Origin: CAXMRP01 sp964196155
Lineage (GTDB): Bacteria > Pseudomonadota > Alphaproteobacteria > Rhizobiales > Afifellaceae
Reading direction: 5' to 3'
Length of the DNA: 51,609 bases
Assembly: GCA_964196155.1 (NCBI GenBank)
Contig: CAXMRP010000031.1
Span: 1-51,609, forward strand
Shown here: piece after piece, positions 1-10,313 of the stretch
How the letters are laid out: every line of letters starts with the position of its first letter
How positions within the stretch are numbered: the first letter of the stretch is position 1
Position numbers and translations under genes: made by a program
Notes under the pieces: generated by a model
What the model saw: the letters and a program-made list of their open reading frames with translations, nothing else
The model's database searches: none
Told to the model about the DNA's origin: nothing

Positions 1-837
1 GGCTTTGACCACAACGCCCAATGCCTGCGGATTGTGACCACTCTTGAGCGGCGTTATCCCGATTTCGATGGTCTGAACCTGACCTGGGAAACGCTGGAAG
101 GGCTTCTTAAACACAACGGACCGGTTTGCGATGATGCCGGCCAGTCCGCCGGCCCTTATGCGGGCAAGCCCTTTCCCTATGCCATCGCCCGCCAGCTTGA
201 AATCGACACCCTTGATGCCGCTCAAAACGCTGGCCTGGAAGCGCAGGTTGCCGCACTGTCCGACGATATCGCCTACGATAGCCACGATATCGACGATGCG
301 TTGCGTGCCGGAATGCTGACGCCGCAACAGCTTGCCGAAGTGCCGTTGTGCAATAAAATCCTGCGAAAAATGTCCACGGACCATCCGCACATTGATGCGG
401 ACAGAATTGGCTATGAACTTGTCCGGCAGTTGATCACTTTGATGATTGAGGATGTCGTTGCCGAAACATTTCGGCGGCTTGAAGCCGGCGGTATTCGCTC
501 ACCGGGTGATGTTCGCGCCGCAAAGCGGCTGACCTGTGGGTTTTCAACCGCTATGGCTGCGGCAGAGGCCGAACTGAAAACATTCCTGTTTGCCAATATC
601 TACAAACTTGATGCAATTGACCGTCCGGCCCGGGCCGCCGGTACGATCGTCGCGGATCTGGCTGCGCTGTATATATCGGATCAGGGAAACCTTCCCGAAG
701 AGTGGCGCAAAGGGCTTGCTGACGCGTCAGCCGACGAAATTGCCCGTCGCGCCGCCGATTATGTTGCCGGCATGACGGATCGTTTCGCTATCGCAGATCA
801 TCGCCGGCTGTTTGACGTAACCCCCGAACTGGTCTAG
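1..837 (+). CDS. dgt: dGTPase-like deoxynucleoside triphosphate triphosphohydrolase, C-terminal part
   Basis: The frame is open from the first base of the window, so the N-terminus, including the HD metal-binding domain, lies outside. The visible part begins GFDHNAQCLRIVTTLERRYP and continues DGLNLTWETLEGLLKHNGP, a stretch characteristic of the dGTPase-like family that hydrolyses dNTPs to nucleoside and tripolyphosphate. The C-terminal half is helical and ends in a family-typical region with DLAALYISD and LPEEW. It lies 101 bases upstream of argS on the same strand, the usual rhizobial arrangement. A GTG at 34 is an internal valine and not a start. The family call is firm; real substrate preference is unknown. 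Confidence 0.88.
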   Translation, partial: GFDHNAQCLRIVTTLERRYPDFDGLNLTWETLEGLLKHNGPVCDDAGQSAGPYAGKPFPYAIARQLEIDTLDAAQNAGLEAQVAALSDDIAYDSHDIDDALRAGMLTPQQLAEVPLCNKILRKMSTDHPHIDADRIGYELVRQLITLMIEDVVAETFRRLEAGGIRSPGDVRAAKRLTCGFSTAMAAAEAELKTFLFANIYKLDAIDRPARAAGTIVADLAALYISDQGNLPEEWRKGLADASADEIARRAADYVAGMTDRFAIADHRRLFDVTPELV

Positions 838-938
838 GCCCCGGCTCCACCGGCTTTTGAGCGAAATCAGCCGCAGGAATTAGGGCTACAGCGCCAATAT
901 CAGCGGCAGGAGCCCGGTTACAGGAATTCCCCTCGCCA

Positions 939-2720
939 ATGGACGTTTATGAAGATTTTACCGCGCGCACGGTCGCGGCACTGAAATCACTTGATCTGGT
1001 CGACGAACAGGGAACGCCGCTGTCGGCGGAGCGCCTGGATACCATCGTCGTGGAGCCGCCCCGCGATCCCGATCACGGTGATCTGGCGACCAATGCCGCA
1101 ATGGTGCTGGCCAAACCGCTTGGCATGAAACCTCGCGATCTGGCGACCCGGCTGGCGTTGGTGCTTGAAGCCGATGATGATGTCGCCTCAGTGGAAGTCG
1201 CCGGCCCCGGTTTCATCAATTTGCGCCTCTATCCAGCGTTCTGGCATCAAATTCTGGCCGATATTCTCAACGAAGGCAGCCGTTTCGGGCAATCGACAGG
1301 CGGCAATGGCGAGGCCGTCAATGTCGAATTCGTGTCGGCCAATCCAACCGGTCCCATGCATGTCGGCCATTGCCGGGGCGCAGTTGTCGGCGATGCCATT
1401 GCCGGTCTTCTGGCGCTGATCGGGTTCGCCGTCACCCGGGAGTATTATATCAACGACGCCGGTGTTCAAATCGACACGCTCGCCCGCTCGGCCCACTTGC
1501 GATACCGCGAGGCGCTGGGCGAGGATATCGGCACTATTCCCGCCGGGCTTTATCCCGGTGACTATCTGGTGCCGCTCGGGCAGGCGCTGAAGGCGGAGTT
1601 CGGCGACACCTTGTTGGCGATGGACGAAACGCAATGGCTGCCGCTGGTCCGTGACCGGGCCATCGACGCCATGATGGAGTTGATCCGCGAAGATCTGTCA
1701 GCACTCGGTATCGTCCATGACGTGTTTTCGTCGGAACGGGCGCTGCAGGCCGAAGGGCGCGACCGGGTGGCCGAAGCCATCGACACGCTGCGCGCCCGCG
1801 ATCTGGTCTATGTCGGCAATCTTCCGCCGCCCAAGGGCCGGAAGCCCGACGATTGGGAGGATCGCGAGCAGACTTTGTTCCGGTCGACGGATTTTGGCGA
1901 CGACAGCGATCGCGCGTTATTAAAGTCCGACGGCAGCTACACTTATTTTGCCGCCGACATTGCCTATCACTACGACAAGCATCTGCGCGGATTTCACAAG
2001 ATGATCGACGTGCTGGGCGCCGATCATGGCGGTTATGCCAAACGCATGAAAGCGGCGGTGACCGCAATCAGTGGCGGCAGTTCCGAACTGGAAGTACAGT
2101 TTTGCCAGCTGGTGAAACTGTTTCGCGCTGGTGAGCCGGTCACCATGTCCAAGCGCTCCGGCGAGTTTGTCACCCTTCGCGAAGTCGTCGATGAAGTCGG
2201 CTCCGATGCCGTGCGCTTCATGATGTTGTACCGCAAGGCCGATGCGCCGCTCGATTTCGATTTTCAGGCGGTCACCGAACAATCTAAGGACAATCCGGTC
2301 TTTTATGTGCAATATGCCCATGCCCGCAGCCAGTCGGTGCGCCGCCAGGCGGCCGGCGAAGCCAGTGGCGAAATTGCCGAAATCGATCTTGATCCGGCAA
2401 ATCTCATGGCCCGGGACCTGTCGGCGTTGCGCGATAGCGATGAGCAAAACCTGATCCGCCTGCTGGCCCAATGGCCACGAATTGTCAGGATTGCCACGGG
2501 AGTGCGGGAACCGCACCGAATCGCGTACTATCTGTACGAAGTTGCAGGCGCGTTTCATGCACTTTGGAACAAGGGCAAGGAGTTGCCGCATTTCCGTTTC
2601 ATTAACGTGGAAGAGATGACAACGACATTCGCGCGTTTGGCGCTGGTGACCGCCGTCGGGATCGTGATCAGGTCCGGACTGGCGGTGCTTGGCGTCGATG
2701 CGCCGGATGAAATGCGCTAA
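939..2720 (+). CDS. argS: Arginyl-tRNA synthetase
   Basis: Class I aminoacyl-tRNA synthetase that charges tRNA-Arg in the cytoplasm. The N-terminal Add-1 domain (about residues 1-95) is followed by the catalytic core with the HIGH-type motif HVGH at residues 141-144 within a SANPTGPMHVGH context. A KMSKS-type motif, MSKR, starts at residue 403. The C-terminal DALR anticodon-binding domain ends the protein near FARLALVTAVG. The length of 593 residues is usual for rhizobial ArgS. ATG at 939 gives the expected N-terminus. The gene lies between dgt and a SPOR-domain gene on the same strand and probably belongs to one transcription unit with the downstream cell-envelope and chromosome genes. Confidence 0.98.
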   Translation: MDVYEDFTARTVAALKSLDLVDEQGTPLSAERLDTIVVEPPRDPDHGDLATNAAMVLAKPLGMKPRDLATRLALVLEADDDVASVEVAGPGFINLRLYPAFWHQILADILNEGSRFGQSTGGNGEAVNVEFVSANPTGPMHVGHCRGAVVGDAIAGLLALIGFAVTREYYINDAGVQIDTLARSAHLRYREALGEDIGTIPAGLYPGDYLVPLGQALKAEFGDTLLAMDETQWLPLVRDRAIDAMMELIREDLSALGIVHDVFSSERALQAEGRDRVAEAIDTLRARDLVYVGNLPPPKGRKPDDWEDREQTLFRSTDFGDDSDRALLKSDGSYTYFAADIAYHYDKHLRGFHKMIDVLGADHGGYAKRMKAAVTAISGGSSELEVQFCQLVKLFRAGEPVTMSKRSGEFVTLREVVDEVGSDAVRFMMLYRKADAPLDFDFQAVTEQSKDNPVFYVQYAHARSQSVRRQAAGEASGEIAEIDLDPANLMARDLSALRDSDEQNLIRLLAQWPRIVRIATGVREPHRIAYYLYEVAGAFHALWNKGKELPHFRFINVEEMTTTFARLALVTAVGIVIRSGLAVLGVDAPDEMR

Positions 2721-2778
2721 GCTGCGCAGATCCCGGGGTTCGGGATGCGCACGGTGCCAGAACTGAGAGGCCAGCCTC

Positions 2779-5394
2779 ATGGCTGACAACAATCACCGAG
2801 ACAATCGCGGGCCGCTGCAGCCCCCGGCAAACCCGTCCTATGGCGAAGAAGATCCGCTGGTCGAACTTGCCCGGATCGTCAGCGAGGATGGCGGATTCTA
2901 CAAACCGAGCCGCAGCCGGCAGGCCGGCGGATCACCGCAAGATGCCGAGCCGGATGCCTTTTCGCCGGAGTTGGAAGCCGAAATTCTGGAAGAACTGAAT
3001 ACCGCGCCGGCACACCGCGAAGGTGCCGATACCGGTTCAGAACTTGGTCCTGCCGATTTTGAGGACGCGGATTTGCGCCCAGAGGAACAACCCGGACAGC
3101 CTGGCGGACACGACTATTACGATGCCGAAACGGACGATCGGCCAGCGGCCGGGGTTCCCGAAGCAGAATATGAAGCTGGTCACCCGACGCCATATGATGC
3201 CGTTCCAGCTGCCGATAGCCAGGACTGGCGCACGCCCGAACCGGATCCTTATGCACCGGCAGCCGACGCCCGCGAATCTGGCGTGAATGAATTGCCGCCC
3301 GAAACCGATGTTTCCCAGCCGGATATTGCCCGGTTTGAACCCGGTGGCCAGCACCCGGATGACGACTATGATCTGGCGGAACCCTGGCGGCCCGATCCGG
3401 TCGAACCGGTCAATCCGCCAATCGACGAATTGGCCGATGAATTGGTCGATGAACTGGAAACCGGCGATTACTACGCCGCCGATCGCGGCCATGGCGAAGA
3501 AGGCGCGCAAGGGCACCAGCCGGCCCAGACGGAAGCCGGTTATGCCGAACACGGTACTGATGCCGAACAAGGTCCAGACGATGGGCAGACCTATGCCTAT
3601 CCGGACGATGACAATTCCCACACAAGTCTGGCCGATACGCTTGATCCCGATTTCCGTCAGGCTCTAGATGGCCGCCCCGCCGAAAATCCTGATGAATACA
3701 CCCCTGATCAATTCGGTGAATCCACTTCAGATCTGCATGCATTGGCCGAGCCTGGACAGCCCGGTGTCACAGACGGCAGTGACGCGCGTTACTATGACGG
3801 CGAGCCATCGGACGAGACCGCGGAATTTGAACCGGCACAGGCGAGCGATCCCCGCTATGACGATACCCCCCATGAAATTCATGGCGGATTTGACACCGAT
3901 GGCATGAACCTTGCCGCTGCCGCCGACGGCCCTGATGGAGACCTGACAATGAGTGATTTGCCGGGTGACGAACTGGCCAACGGCGATCAGGCGATCCACG
4001 GCCATGGCGCGTACGCGGCGCGCGAATCCGAACCCGACGTTTTTGCTGACACGCTGGGCGAACTGGCGCCCGATGAGTCGGTCTATGAAGATACCGGCGA
4101 GGACGGTTCCGGACTTTCGGCCGATCGTACCGGTTATCAAGGACTCGAATTTGCCGAACCGAATAAATCCCGAGTCGGCATGTTCGCAATTGCCGCAATC
4201 CTTGCGGTCGTGATCATCGGCGGCGGCCTGGCTGCGACCATCGGCGTGTTCGGCGGCTCGCAAAACGATGGCGCACCGCCATTGATCCGCGCCGACGAGA
4301 GCGACGTCAAACAGGTGCCCGAGCAGATGATCGCCAATGCCGAAGACGATGGCACCGGTCAGGCCGTATTCGATAGCGTCTCGGGACAGAACCAGAAAAC
4401 CGAAGAAAAACTGATCGACAATATCGAGGCGCCACGCGAAGTGGCACGCATCATCCTGCCCGAAAGCGGCATCAGCACAGAAACGGGATTGGGCACCGCA
4501 TCGGGTGATGCCGGTACAAAACTGGACGCCCGGATCCCCAGCGATACGGCTCTGCCCCAGACCGGACCGAAATACGATCCGATCGGCCCCCGCAAAGTGC
4601 GCACTGTGATCGTCAAACCCGATGGCACGATTGTTCAAAACAGCGCGTCGGCAATCAAACAGCCGTCTTCGACCCCGCTGGCCGGCGGCGATGCCGGATC
4701 CGCTGTCGATCCCGCCTTGAGCCTTGGTGATGAAATCGGATTGAATTTGGCCACCGGTCAGGCCGGCGTTAACGCTCCCGAACCGGTCAAGGTGCGCACA
4801 ATCAACGTATCCGGCAACAATTCGCCGGCAACGACCGCCGTGCCAACGCTGCAACCAGGCCCGGCATCGTCACCGGATCGCATCATGGAAACAACCAATA
4901 CAGCGACCGGGGGATCGGAAATTGCAATTGCCGCGCTGGAAGCGCCCGGAGCCGGGCAGGCAAGCGGCGCTGTACCCAAACCACGACCCGCCAATGCTCC
5001 GATACAGCCCGTCGAGGTCCGCCAACCAGCGCCCCAGCAGCCGGCGGTCATCCGCGCGGCACCAGAGCGTCAGGCCAATCGGCCAGTCGATCTTCTGGCA
5101 TCAGCGCCAGCTCGCACCACGCCGGCCGCCGCGCCACCTGTCGTAAGATCGGGCAATGCCTTCGTCCAGTTGAGTTCGCAGCGCAGCGCCGACCAGGCGC
5201 GCTCGGCCTTTCGCGGCCTGCAACGGCGATATCCGCAATTGCTGTCCGGCTATGAACCCAATATCCAGCGCGCCGATATCTCCGGCAAAGGCACCTATTA
5301 TCGCGTCCGCGTCGGGCCGCTGGGCTCGCGCGACGCAGCCGGCCAGTTGTGCAACCAGATCAAGGCGTCCGGCGGAAGTTGCTATGTGCCGTGA
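2779..5394 (+). CDS. SPOR domain-containing single-pass membrane protein
   Basis: An 871-residue protein in three parts. Residues 1 to about 460 are a very acidic, low-complexity cytoplasmic region rich in D, E, P, Y and G. A single transmembrane segment lies at about residues 466-488 (VGMFAIAAILAVVIIGGG). A long Pro/Ala-rich periplasmic linker leads to a C-terminal SPOR domain, about residues 792-871, starting FVQLSSQRSADQARSAF. SPOR domains bind septal peptidoglycan stripped of stem peptides, so a role at the division site or pole is likely. It sits between argS and nagZ, as in many rhizobia. The acidic cytoplasmic tail has no domain I recognise and may be disordered. ATG at 2779. Confidence 0.9.
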   Translation: MADNNHRDNRGPLQPPANPSYGEEDPLVELARIVSEDGGFYKPSRSRQAGGSPQDAEPDAFSPELEAEILEELNTAPAHREGADTGSELGPADFEDADLRPEEQPGQPGGHDYYDAETDDRPAAGVPEAEYEAGHPTPYDAVPAADSQDWRTPEPDPYAPAADARESGVNELPPETDVSQPDIARFEPGGQHPDDDYDLAEPWRPDPVEPVNPPIDELADELVDELETGDYYAADRGHGEEGAQGHQPAQTEAGYAEHGTDAEQGPDDGQTYAYPDDDNSHTSLADTLDPDFRQALDGRPAENPDEYTPDQFGESTSDLHALAEPGQPGVTDGSDARYYDGEPSDETAEFEPAQASDPRYDDTPHEIHGGFDTDGMNLAAAADGPDGDLTMSDLPGDELANGDQAIHGHGAYAARESEPDVFADTLGELAPDESVYEDTGEDGSGLSADRTGYQGLEFAEPNKSRVGMFAIAAILAVVIIGGGLAATIGVFGGSQNDGAPPLIRADESDVKQVPEQMIANAEDDGTGQAVFDSVSGQNQKTEEKLIDNIEAPREVARIILPESGISTETGLGTASGDAGTKLDARIPSDTALPQTGPKYDPIGPRKVRTVIVKPDGTIVQNSASAIKQPSSTPLAGGDAGSAVDPALSLGDEIGLNLATGQAGVNAPEPVKVRTINVSGNNSPATTAVPTLQPGPASSPDRIMETTNTATGGSEIAIAALEAPGAGQASGAVPKPRPANAPIQPVEVRQPAPQQPAVIRAAPERQANRPVDLLASAPARTTPAAAPPVVRSGNAFVQLSSQRSADQARSAFRGLQRRYPQLLSGYEPNIQRADISGKGTYYRVRVGPLGSRDAAGQLCNQIKASGGSCYVP

Positions 5395-5426
5395 TCGCGC
5401 TGGTTTGATGATGGTAACAAGCTGAA

Positions 5427-6452
5427 GTGACGAGCCGGGCGCTGATATGCGGACTGCACGGGACGGCATTGCTCGTCGACGAGCGCCGGTTTTTGACCGA
5501 AACCCGCCCGTGGGGCGTCATCCTGTTTGCCCGCAATATCGAGGAAGCCGATCAGGTCAGGCGGCTGACCGCCGATGTTCGCGATGCACTGGACGACCAG
5601 CGCGCACCGATCCTGATTGATCAGGAGGGCGGCCGGGTCCAGCGGATTCGGGCGCCCGATGCGATGAATATGCCGCCGGCGGCGCTGTACGGCGAACTGT
5701 ACCGTTCCAATCCGCTGCTGGCTGTCGAGGCCGCTACCCTGGGCGCGCGCCTGATCGGCCTCGATCTTCTCGCCTGCGGCATCAACGTCGACACCATACC
5801 GGTGCTGGATATCGCGGCCGAAAATGGCCACGCGGTAATCGGCGAGCGCGCCTTTTCCAGCAGTGCCGAAGCTGTGTCCACCCTCGGGCGGGCCGTCGCC
5901 GACGGGCTGGAATCGGTCGGCGTCAAGCCGATCATGAAGCATATTCCCGGCCATGGCCGCACGCTGGTCGACAGCCACGAGGAATTGCCGGTAATCGATG
6001 CTGATATCGAGGCGCTGGAGCGGGTCGATTTTCTGCCGTTTCGCATGTGGGCCAAGCGCATCCACTTCGCCATGACGGCGCACTGTGTTTACACGGCGGT
6101 GGATGCCGACAATCCGGCCACGCAATCACGCCGAACAATTGATACAATCATCCGGCAACGAATCGGCTTTCACGGTGCCCTTGTGACGGATGACATATCG
6201 ATGAACGCATTGGCCGGCGATGTCGCCGAACGGGCCAGTAAGGCGCTGGCCGCCGGCTGCGATCTGATCCTCCACTGCAATGGCGAGATGGAAGAGATGC
6301 GGGCGCTGGCAGACATCGTCCCGGAGATCAAGGGCGCCGCCCGCAGCCGCACGCAATTGGCCATGAAGGAAAACAAGATCGCCGAACTGCCCGAGCGCGA
6401 AGGCCTGAAGGCCCGGTTTGCCGCGGCCATAACGCAGGCGCGCGCGGCGTGA
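5427..6452 (+). CDS. nagZ: Beta-N-acetylhexosaminidase (GH3 family)
   Basis: Glycoside hydrolase family 3 enzyme that removes GlcNAc from 1,6-anhydro-muropeptides during cytoplasmic peptidoglycan recycling. The NagZ hallmark KHIPGHG is present, followed by the catalytic-loop region with DSHEELPVI. LIDQEGGRVQRI near the N-terminus and LVTDDISMNAL, which carries the conserved Asp of the family, also match. At 341 residues it has the single-domain length of NagZ. Translation starts at GTG 5427. Its stop overlaps the scpA start by four bases (GTGA), which suggests translational coupling. Placement beside a SPOR-domain gene fits a cell-wall theme. Confidence 0.95.
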   Translation: MTSRALICGLHGTALLVDERRFLTETRPWGVILFARNIEEADQVRRLTADVRDALDDQRAPILIDQEGGRVQRIRAPDAMNMPPAALYGELYRSNPLLAVEAATLGARLIGLDLLACGINVDTIPVLDIAAENGHAVIGERAFSSSAEAVSTLGRAVADGLESVGVKPIMKHIPGHGRTLVDSHEELPVIDADIEALERVDFLPFRMWAKRIHFAMTAHCVYTAVDADNPATQSRRTIDTIIRQRIGFHGALVTDDISMNALAGDVAERASKALAAGCDLILHCNGEMEEMRALADIVPEIKGAARSRTQLAMKENKIAELPEREGLKARFAAAITQARAA

Positions 6453-7375
6453 CCCGATCGCCCGCCCATTCCGCCAACGCTGAAGACGGCACCAAGGTCG
6501 AGCCGGCGGCTAGCGCCGACGAACCTTTCGACACCGGCCCGCTGGCAGTGACCAGCCCTTATTCGACCGATAGCGATATCGCCGATGACGAGCGGTTGCT
6601 TGTCGATGTCGGCGGGTATGAAGGCCCGCTCGATATGCTGCTCGCTCTGGCGCGCGACCAGAAAGTCGATCTGGCGAAGATTTCCATTCTCGCTCTGGCC
6701 GAACAGTATCTGGTCTTCATTGCCGATGCCCGGCGCGTCCGGCTGGAACTGGCCGCTGATTATCTGGTCATGGCAGCCTGGCTTGCCTATCTGAAATCAC
6801 GCCTGTTGCTGCCCGATACCGACGACGATGAAGAACCCAGCGGCGACGAATTGGCCGCCGCGCTGGCATTCCGCCTGCGGCGCCTGGAAGCCATGCGCGA
6901 GGCCGCCACCCGGATCATGAACCGCAACCGGCTCGGCCGCGATATTTTCCCGCGCGGACAGACCGAACCGGTTGTCATCTCGCGAACGGCGCAGTTTCAG
7001 GCCGGGCTTTACGATATGCTGGAAGCCTATTCGGCGATGCGCAGCCGGTCATTTGTCCGCCATGTGCGCTTTGAGCGCCGCAGGACAATGACCCTGCAGG
7101 AAGCCCGCGACCGCCTGTTGCGGTTGGTTGGCCCGATCGCCGGTTCGCAATACAACTGGTCGTCGATCGACGCCTTTATCGCCGAATTTGTTTCCGACCC
7201 CGAAATGCGGGCAACAGCGATGGCCAGTTCGTTGACCGCCAGTCTTGAACTGGTTCGCGAGGGAACGATGGATGTGCGCCAGTCCTCGCCCTTTGCGCCG
7301 ATCTTTGTGCGCCGGCGGGAACCAACTTCTGGCGAACCATCCTCTGACCGCAAGGACATGCCCGCCGATGCCTGA
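6449..7375 (+). CDS. scpA: Segregation and condensation protein A
   Basis: Kleisin subunit of the bacterial Smc-ScpA-ScpB condensin that organises and helps segregate the chromosome. The N-terminal motif GGYEGPLDMLLALARDQKVD is the ScpA signature that contacts the Smc neck, and DLAKISILALAEQYL follows. The C-terminal winged helix that binds the Smc head is in the last third. The first 50 residues or so are a low-complexity extension with no clear domain. The GTG start overlaps the nagZ stop, and the end overlaps scpB, so the three genes are very probably co-translated. Length 308 residues. Confidence 0.95.
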   Translation: MTRSPAHSANAEDGTKVEPAASADEPFDTGPLAVTSPYSTDSDIADDERLLVDVGGYEGPLDMLLALARDQKVDLAKISILALAEQYLVFIADARRVRLELAADYLVMAAWLAYLKSRLLLPDTDDDEEPSGDELAAALAFRLRRLEAMREAATRIMNRNRLGRDIFPRGQTEPVVISRTAQFQAGLYDMLEAYSAMRSRSFVRHVRFERRRTMTLQEARDRLLRLVGPIAGSQYNWSSIDAFIAEFVSDPEMRATAMASSLTASLELVREGTMDVRQSSPFAPIFVRRREPTSGEPSSDRKDMPADA

Positions 7376-8066
7376 CCTTTTTCTGGCAACCAATAGTGAC
7401 GCCGATGATGAAACCGGCGCGGACAATGTCACCGACCTGACGTCCGACGACCATCGCATGCAGTTGCGGATCGTCGAGGCGATCCTGTTCGCCTCCGCCG
7501 AACCGGTGGCCGTATCGGAGATCGCCGAGCGCTTGCCCGAAAGCGCGCAAGTGGTGGCGCTTCTGGGCGAACTCCAAGCCGCCTATGCCGGCCGCGGCGT
7601 CACCTTGCGTCATATCGACGGCCGCTGGGCCTTTCGCACCGCCGACGATCTGGGATTTTTACTGCAAAAGGATGTCGAGCAAACCAGGCGCCTGTCCCGG
7701 GCGGCGCTGGAGACCCTGGCGATCATTGCCTATCACCAGCCGGTCACCCGCGCCGAAATCGAGGAAGTGCGGGGCGTTTCCATATCGCGCGGCACACTGG
7801 ACACACTTTTGGAAACCGGCTGGGTGCGGCTGCGCGGCCGCCGCAAATCGCCAGGCCGGCCTGTCACCTTCGGCACAACGATCAGTTTCCTCGATCATTT
7901 CACACTGGAATCGGTCAAGGATCTGCCTGGTCTCGCCGAACTGAAGGGCGCCGGGCTTCTCGATGCGGCCATTCCGCCGGGCCTGCAGTCCCCCGATCCC
8001 GATGACGACGAAGAACTGGCTGGCGATGAAGAACCGCTGGAAGCCGGTGAGGTTGTCAGCCTTTAA
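7368..8066 (+). CDS. scpB: Segregation and condensation protein B
   Basis: ScpB dimers bind the middle of ScpA within the condensin complex. The protein carries two winged-helix domains; the conserved stretches are IVEAILFASAEPVAVSEIAE and LETLAIIAYHQPVTRAEIE, followed by RGVSISRGTLDTLLETGWV. The reading frame is open further upstream, but ATG 7368 gives the family N-terminus (MPDLFLATN) and overlaps the end of scpA by eight bases, so it is preferred. The last 25 residues are acidic and probably disordered. Length 232 residues. Confidence 0.95.
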   Translation: MPDLFLATNSDADDETGADNVTDLTSDDHRMQLRIVEAILFASAEPVAVSEIAERLPESAQVVALLGELQAAYAGRGVTLRHIDGRWAFRTADDLGFLLQKDVEQTRRLSRAALETLAIIAYHQPVTRAEIEEVRGVSISRGTLDTLLETGWVRLRGRRKSPGRPVTFGTTISFLDHFTLESVKDLPGLAELKGAGLLDAAIPPGLQSPDPDDDEELAGDEEPLEAGEVVSL

Positions 8067-8183
8067 CCCGGTCGTTTGTTCCCTCCGGCCCGTTCAACCT
8101 GATTTCCGCTCGCAGTTGCACATTTGTCCCGGTATCCCCATAAGCCGGACATACCGAAACGACTGTTTGATATCTGCGATCTG

Positions 8184-9332
<1,149 letters not shown>

Positions 9333-9377
9333 TTGTGTCGAGGCTGGCTGCCGGTAAGCACGTCGCAAAGGGTTCAG

Positions 9378-9406
9378 TTGATGGCGGCGGGGCAATTTGC
9401 GATACT
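9378..9406 (+). promoter_or_regulatory. Predicted sigma-70 promoter of tatABC
   Basis: TTGATG at 9378-9383 and GATACT at 9401-9406 are separated by exactly 17 bases, close to the housekeeping promoter consensus. The pair lies about 45 bases upstream of the tatA start, inside the short gap after the ABC ATPase gene. This would let tatABC be transcribed independently of that gene. Seen by eye only. Confidence 0.45.
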
Positions 9407-9451
9407 CTGGCCAAATTTCGCCCCGCTGTTTGAAATGAAAAGGGACATAAA

Positions 9452-9670
9452 ATGGGTAGTATTGGAATCTGGCAGATTGTCATCGTCGGTGTGGTTGTCG
9501 TTTTGCTGTTTGGACGCGGCAAGATTTCCGAACTGATGGGTGACGTTGCCAAAGGCATCAAGAGCTTCAAGAAGGGCATGGCCGAGGACGAGACCGAAAC
9601 TGCCAAGACCATCGATCACGCCGAGACGACTGTCGCCGAAGCTGCCGAGAAGAAGACCAAAGCCAGCTAG
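9452..9670 (+). CDS. tatA: Twin-arginine translocase subunit TatA
   Basis: TatA oligomers form the transport path for folded proteins carrying twin-arginine signal peptides. The 72-residue protein has the family layout: a short N-terminal transmembrane helix (GIWQIVIVGVVVVLLFGRGK), the hinge, an amphipathic helix (ISELMGDVAKGIKSFKKGM) and a charged tail. The FGRGK motif marks it as TatA and not TatB. AAAAGGGAC precedes ATG 9452 as a ribosome-binding site. It is the first gene of tatA-tatB-tatC. Confidence 0.97.
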   Translation: MGSIGIWQIVIVGVVVVLLFGRGKISELMGDVAKGIKSFKKGMAEDETETAKTIDHAETTVAEAAEKKTKAS

Positions 9671-9679
9671 TTCGCTGGC
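9662..9679 (+). terminator. Hairpin over the tatA stop codon
   Basis: GCCAGC at 9662-9667 and GCTGGC at 9674-9679 form a perfect six-base stem. The six-base loop starts with the tatA stop codon TAG. There is no T-run after it, so it is more likely an RNA-processing or partial-attenuation hairpin than a full terminator. It could help produce the excess of TatA over TatB and TatC that the translocase needs; that role is inference. Confidence 0.3.
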
Positions 9680-9746
9680 GCCGTTCCGCATATCGGCCAC
9701 CGTTGATATTGGCCGGTTTTCGGCACTAACCCTTGTGGCGGCGTAG

Positions 9747-10313
9747 ATGTTTGATATTGGCTGGAGTGAGATGCTGGTCGTCGCTGTCGTGGCGATCATT
9801 ATCGTCGGTCCGAAAGATTTGCCGCGAATGTTGCGGACCGTTGGCAAGACGGTTGGTCAGATGCGCCGCGCCGCCAACGATTTTCGCCGGCAGTTTGACG
9901 ACGCCCTCCGCGAAGCCGAGAAAGAGGCCGATCTCGACGAAACCCGCGAGGCGCTGAATTCCATCGGCAAGATCGATCCGCTGGCCGAAGTGCGCGATGA
10001 GGTGAAGTCCATCAAGAAGATGGCCGAAAAACCACTCGCCGACGCCCCAAAAACCAAGGCCGACACAAAAGCAGCTGACAAGCCGGAAAAACCAGCGGCG
10101 AAAAAAGCCGTAAAGCCGAAATCAACGGTGAAGAAACAGACGGCGAAGAAGCCGCCGGCGGCGAAGGCCTCGTCTCCCAAGCCGGCAGCCAAAGCCGCCA
10201 AGCCAAAGACCGCAGCGAAAACGGCGACCAAAACCGCTGCGACCAAGCCTTCTGCCAAGCGCGCCGCCAAACCGAAACCGGCTGACCAGGCCGTTACTGG
10301 TGACGCCTCGTGA
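9747..10313 (+). CDS. tatB: Twin-arginine translocase subunit TatB
   Basis: TatB works with TatC as the receptor for twin-arginine signal peptides at the inner membrane. The N-terminus MFDIGWSEMLVVAVVAIIIV and the following GPKDLPRMLRTVGKTVGQMR are diagnostic for TatB; an amphipathic helix follows to about residue 70. From about residue 95 to the end (188) the protein is a lysine/alanine/proline-rich tail with repeated KPAAK-type units, much like histone H1. Such tails vary between species and are probably disordered. The stop overlaps the tatC start by four bases. Confidence 0.95.
   Translation: MFDIGWSEMLVVAVVAIIIVGPKDLPRMLRTVGKTVGQMRRAANDFRRQFDDALREAEKEADLDETREALNSIGKIDPLAEVRDEVKSIKKMAEKPLADAPKTKADTKAADKPEKPAAKKAVKPKSTVKKQTAKKPPAAKASSPKPAAKAAKPKTAAKTATKTAATKPSAKRAAKPKPADQAVTGDAS

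Noticed and set aside
2722..2752. Terminator after argS
   Set aside because: GCGC/ATCCCG arms pair imperfectly with a bulge and no T-run follows; the next gene continues on the same strand.
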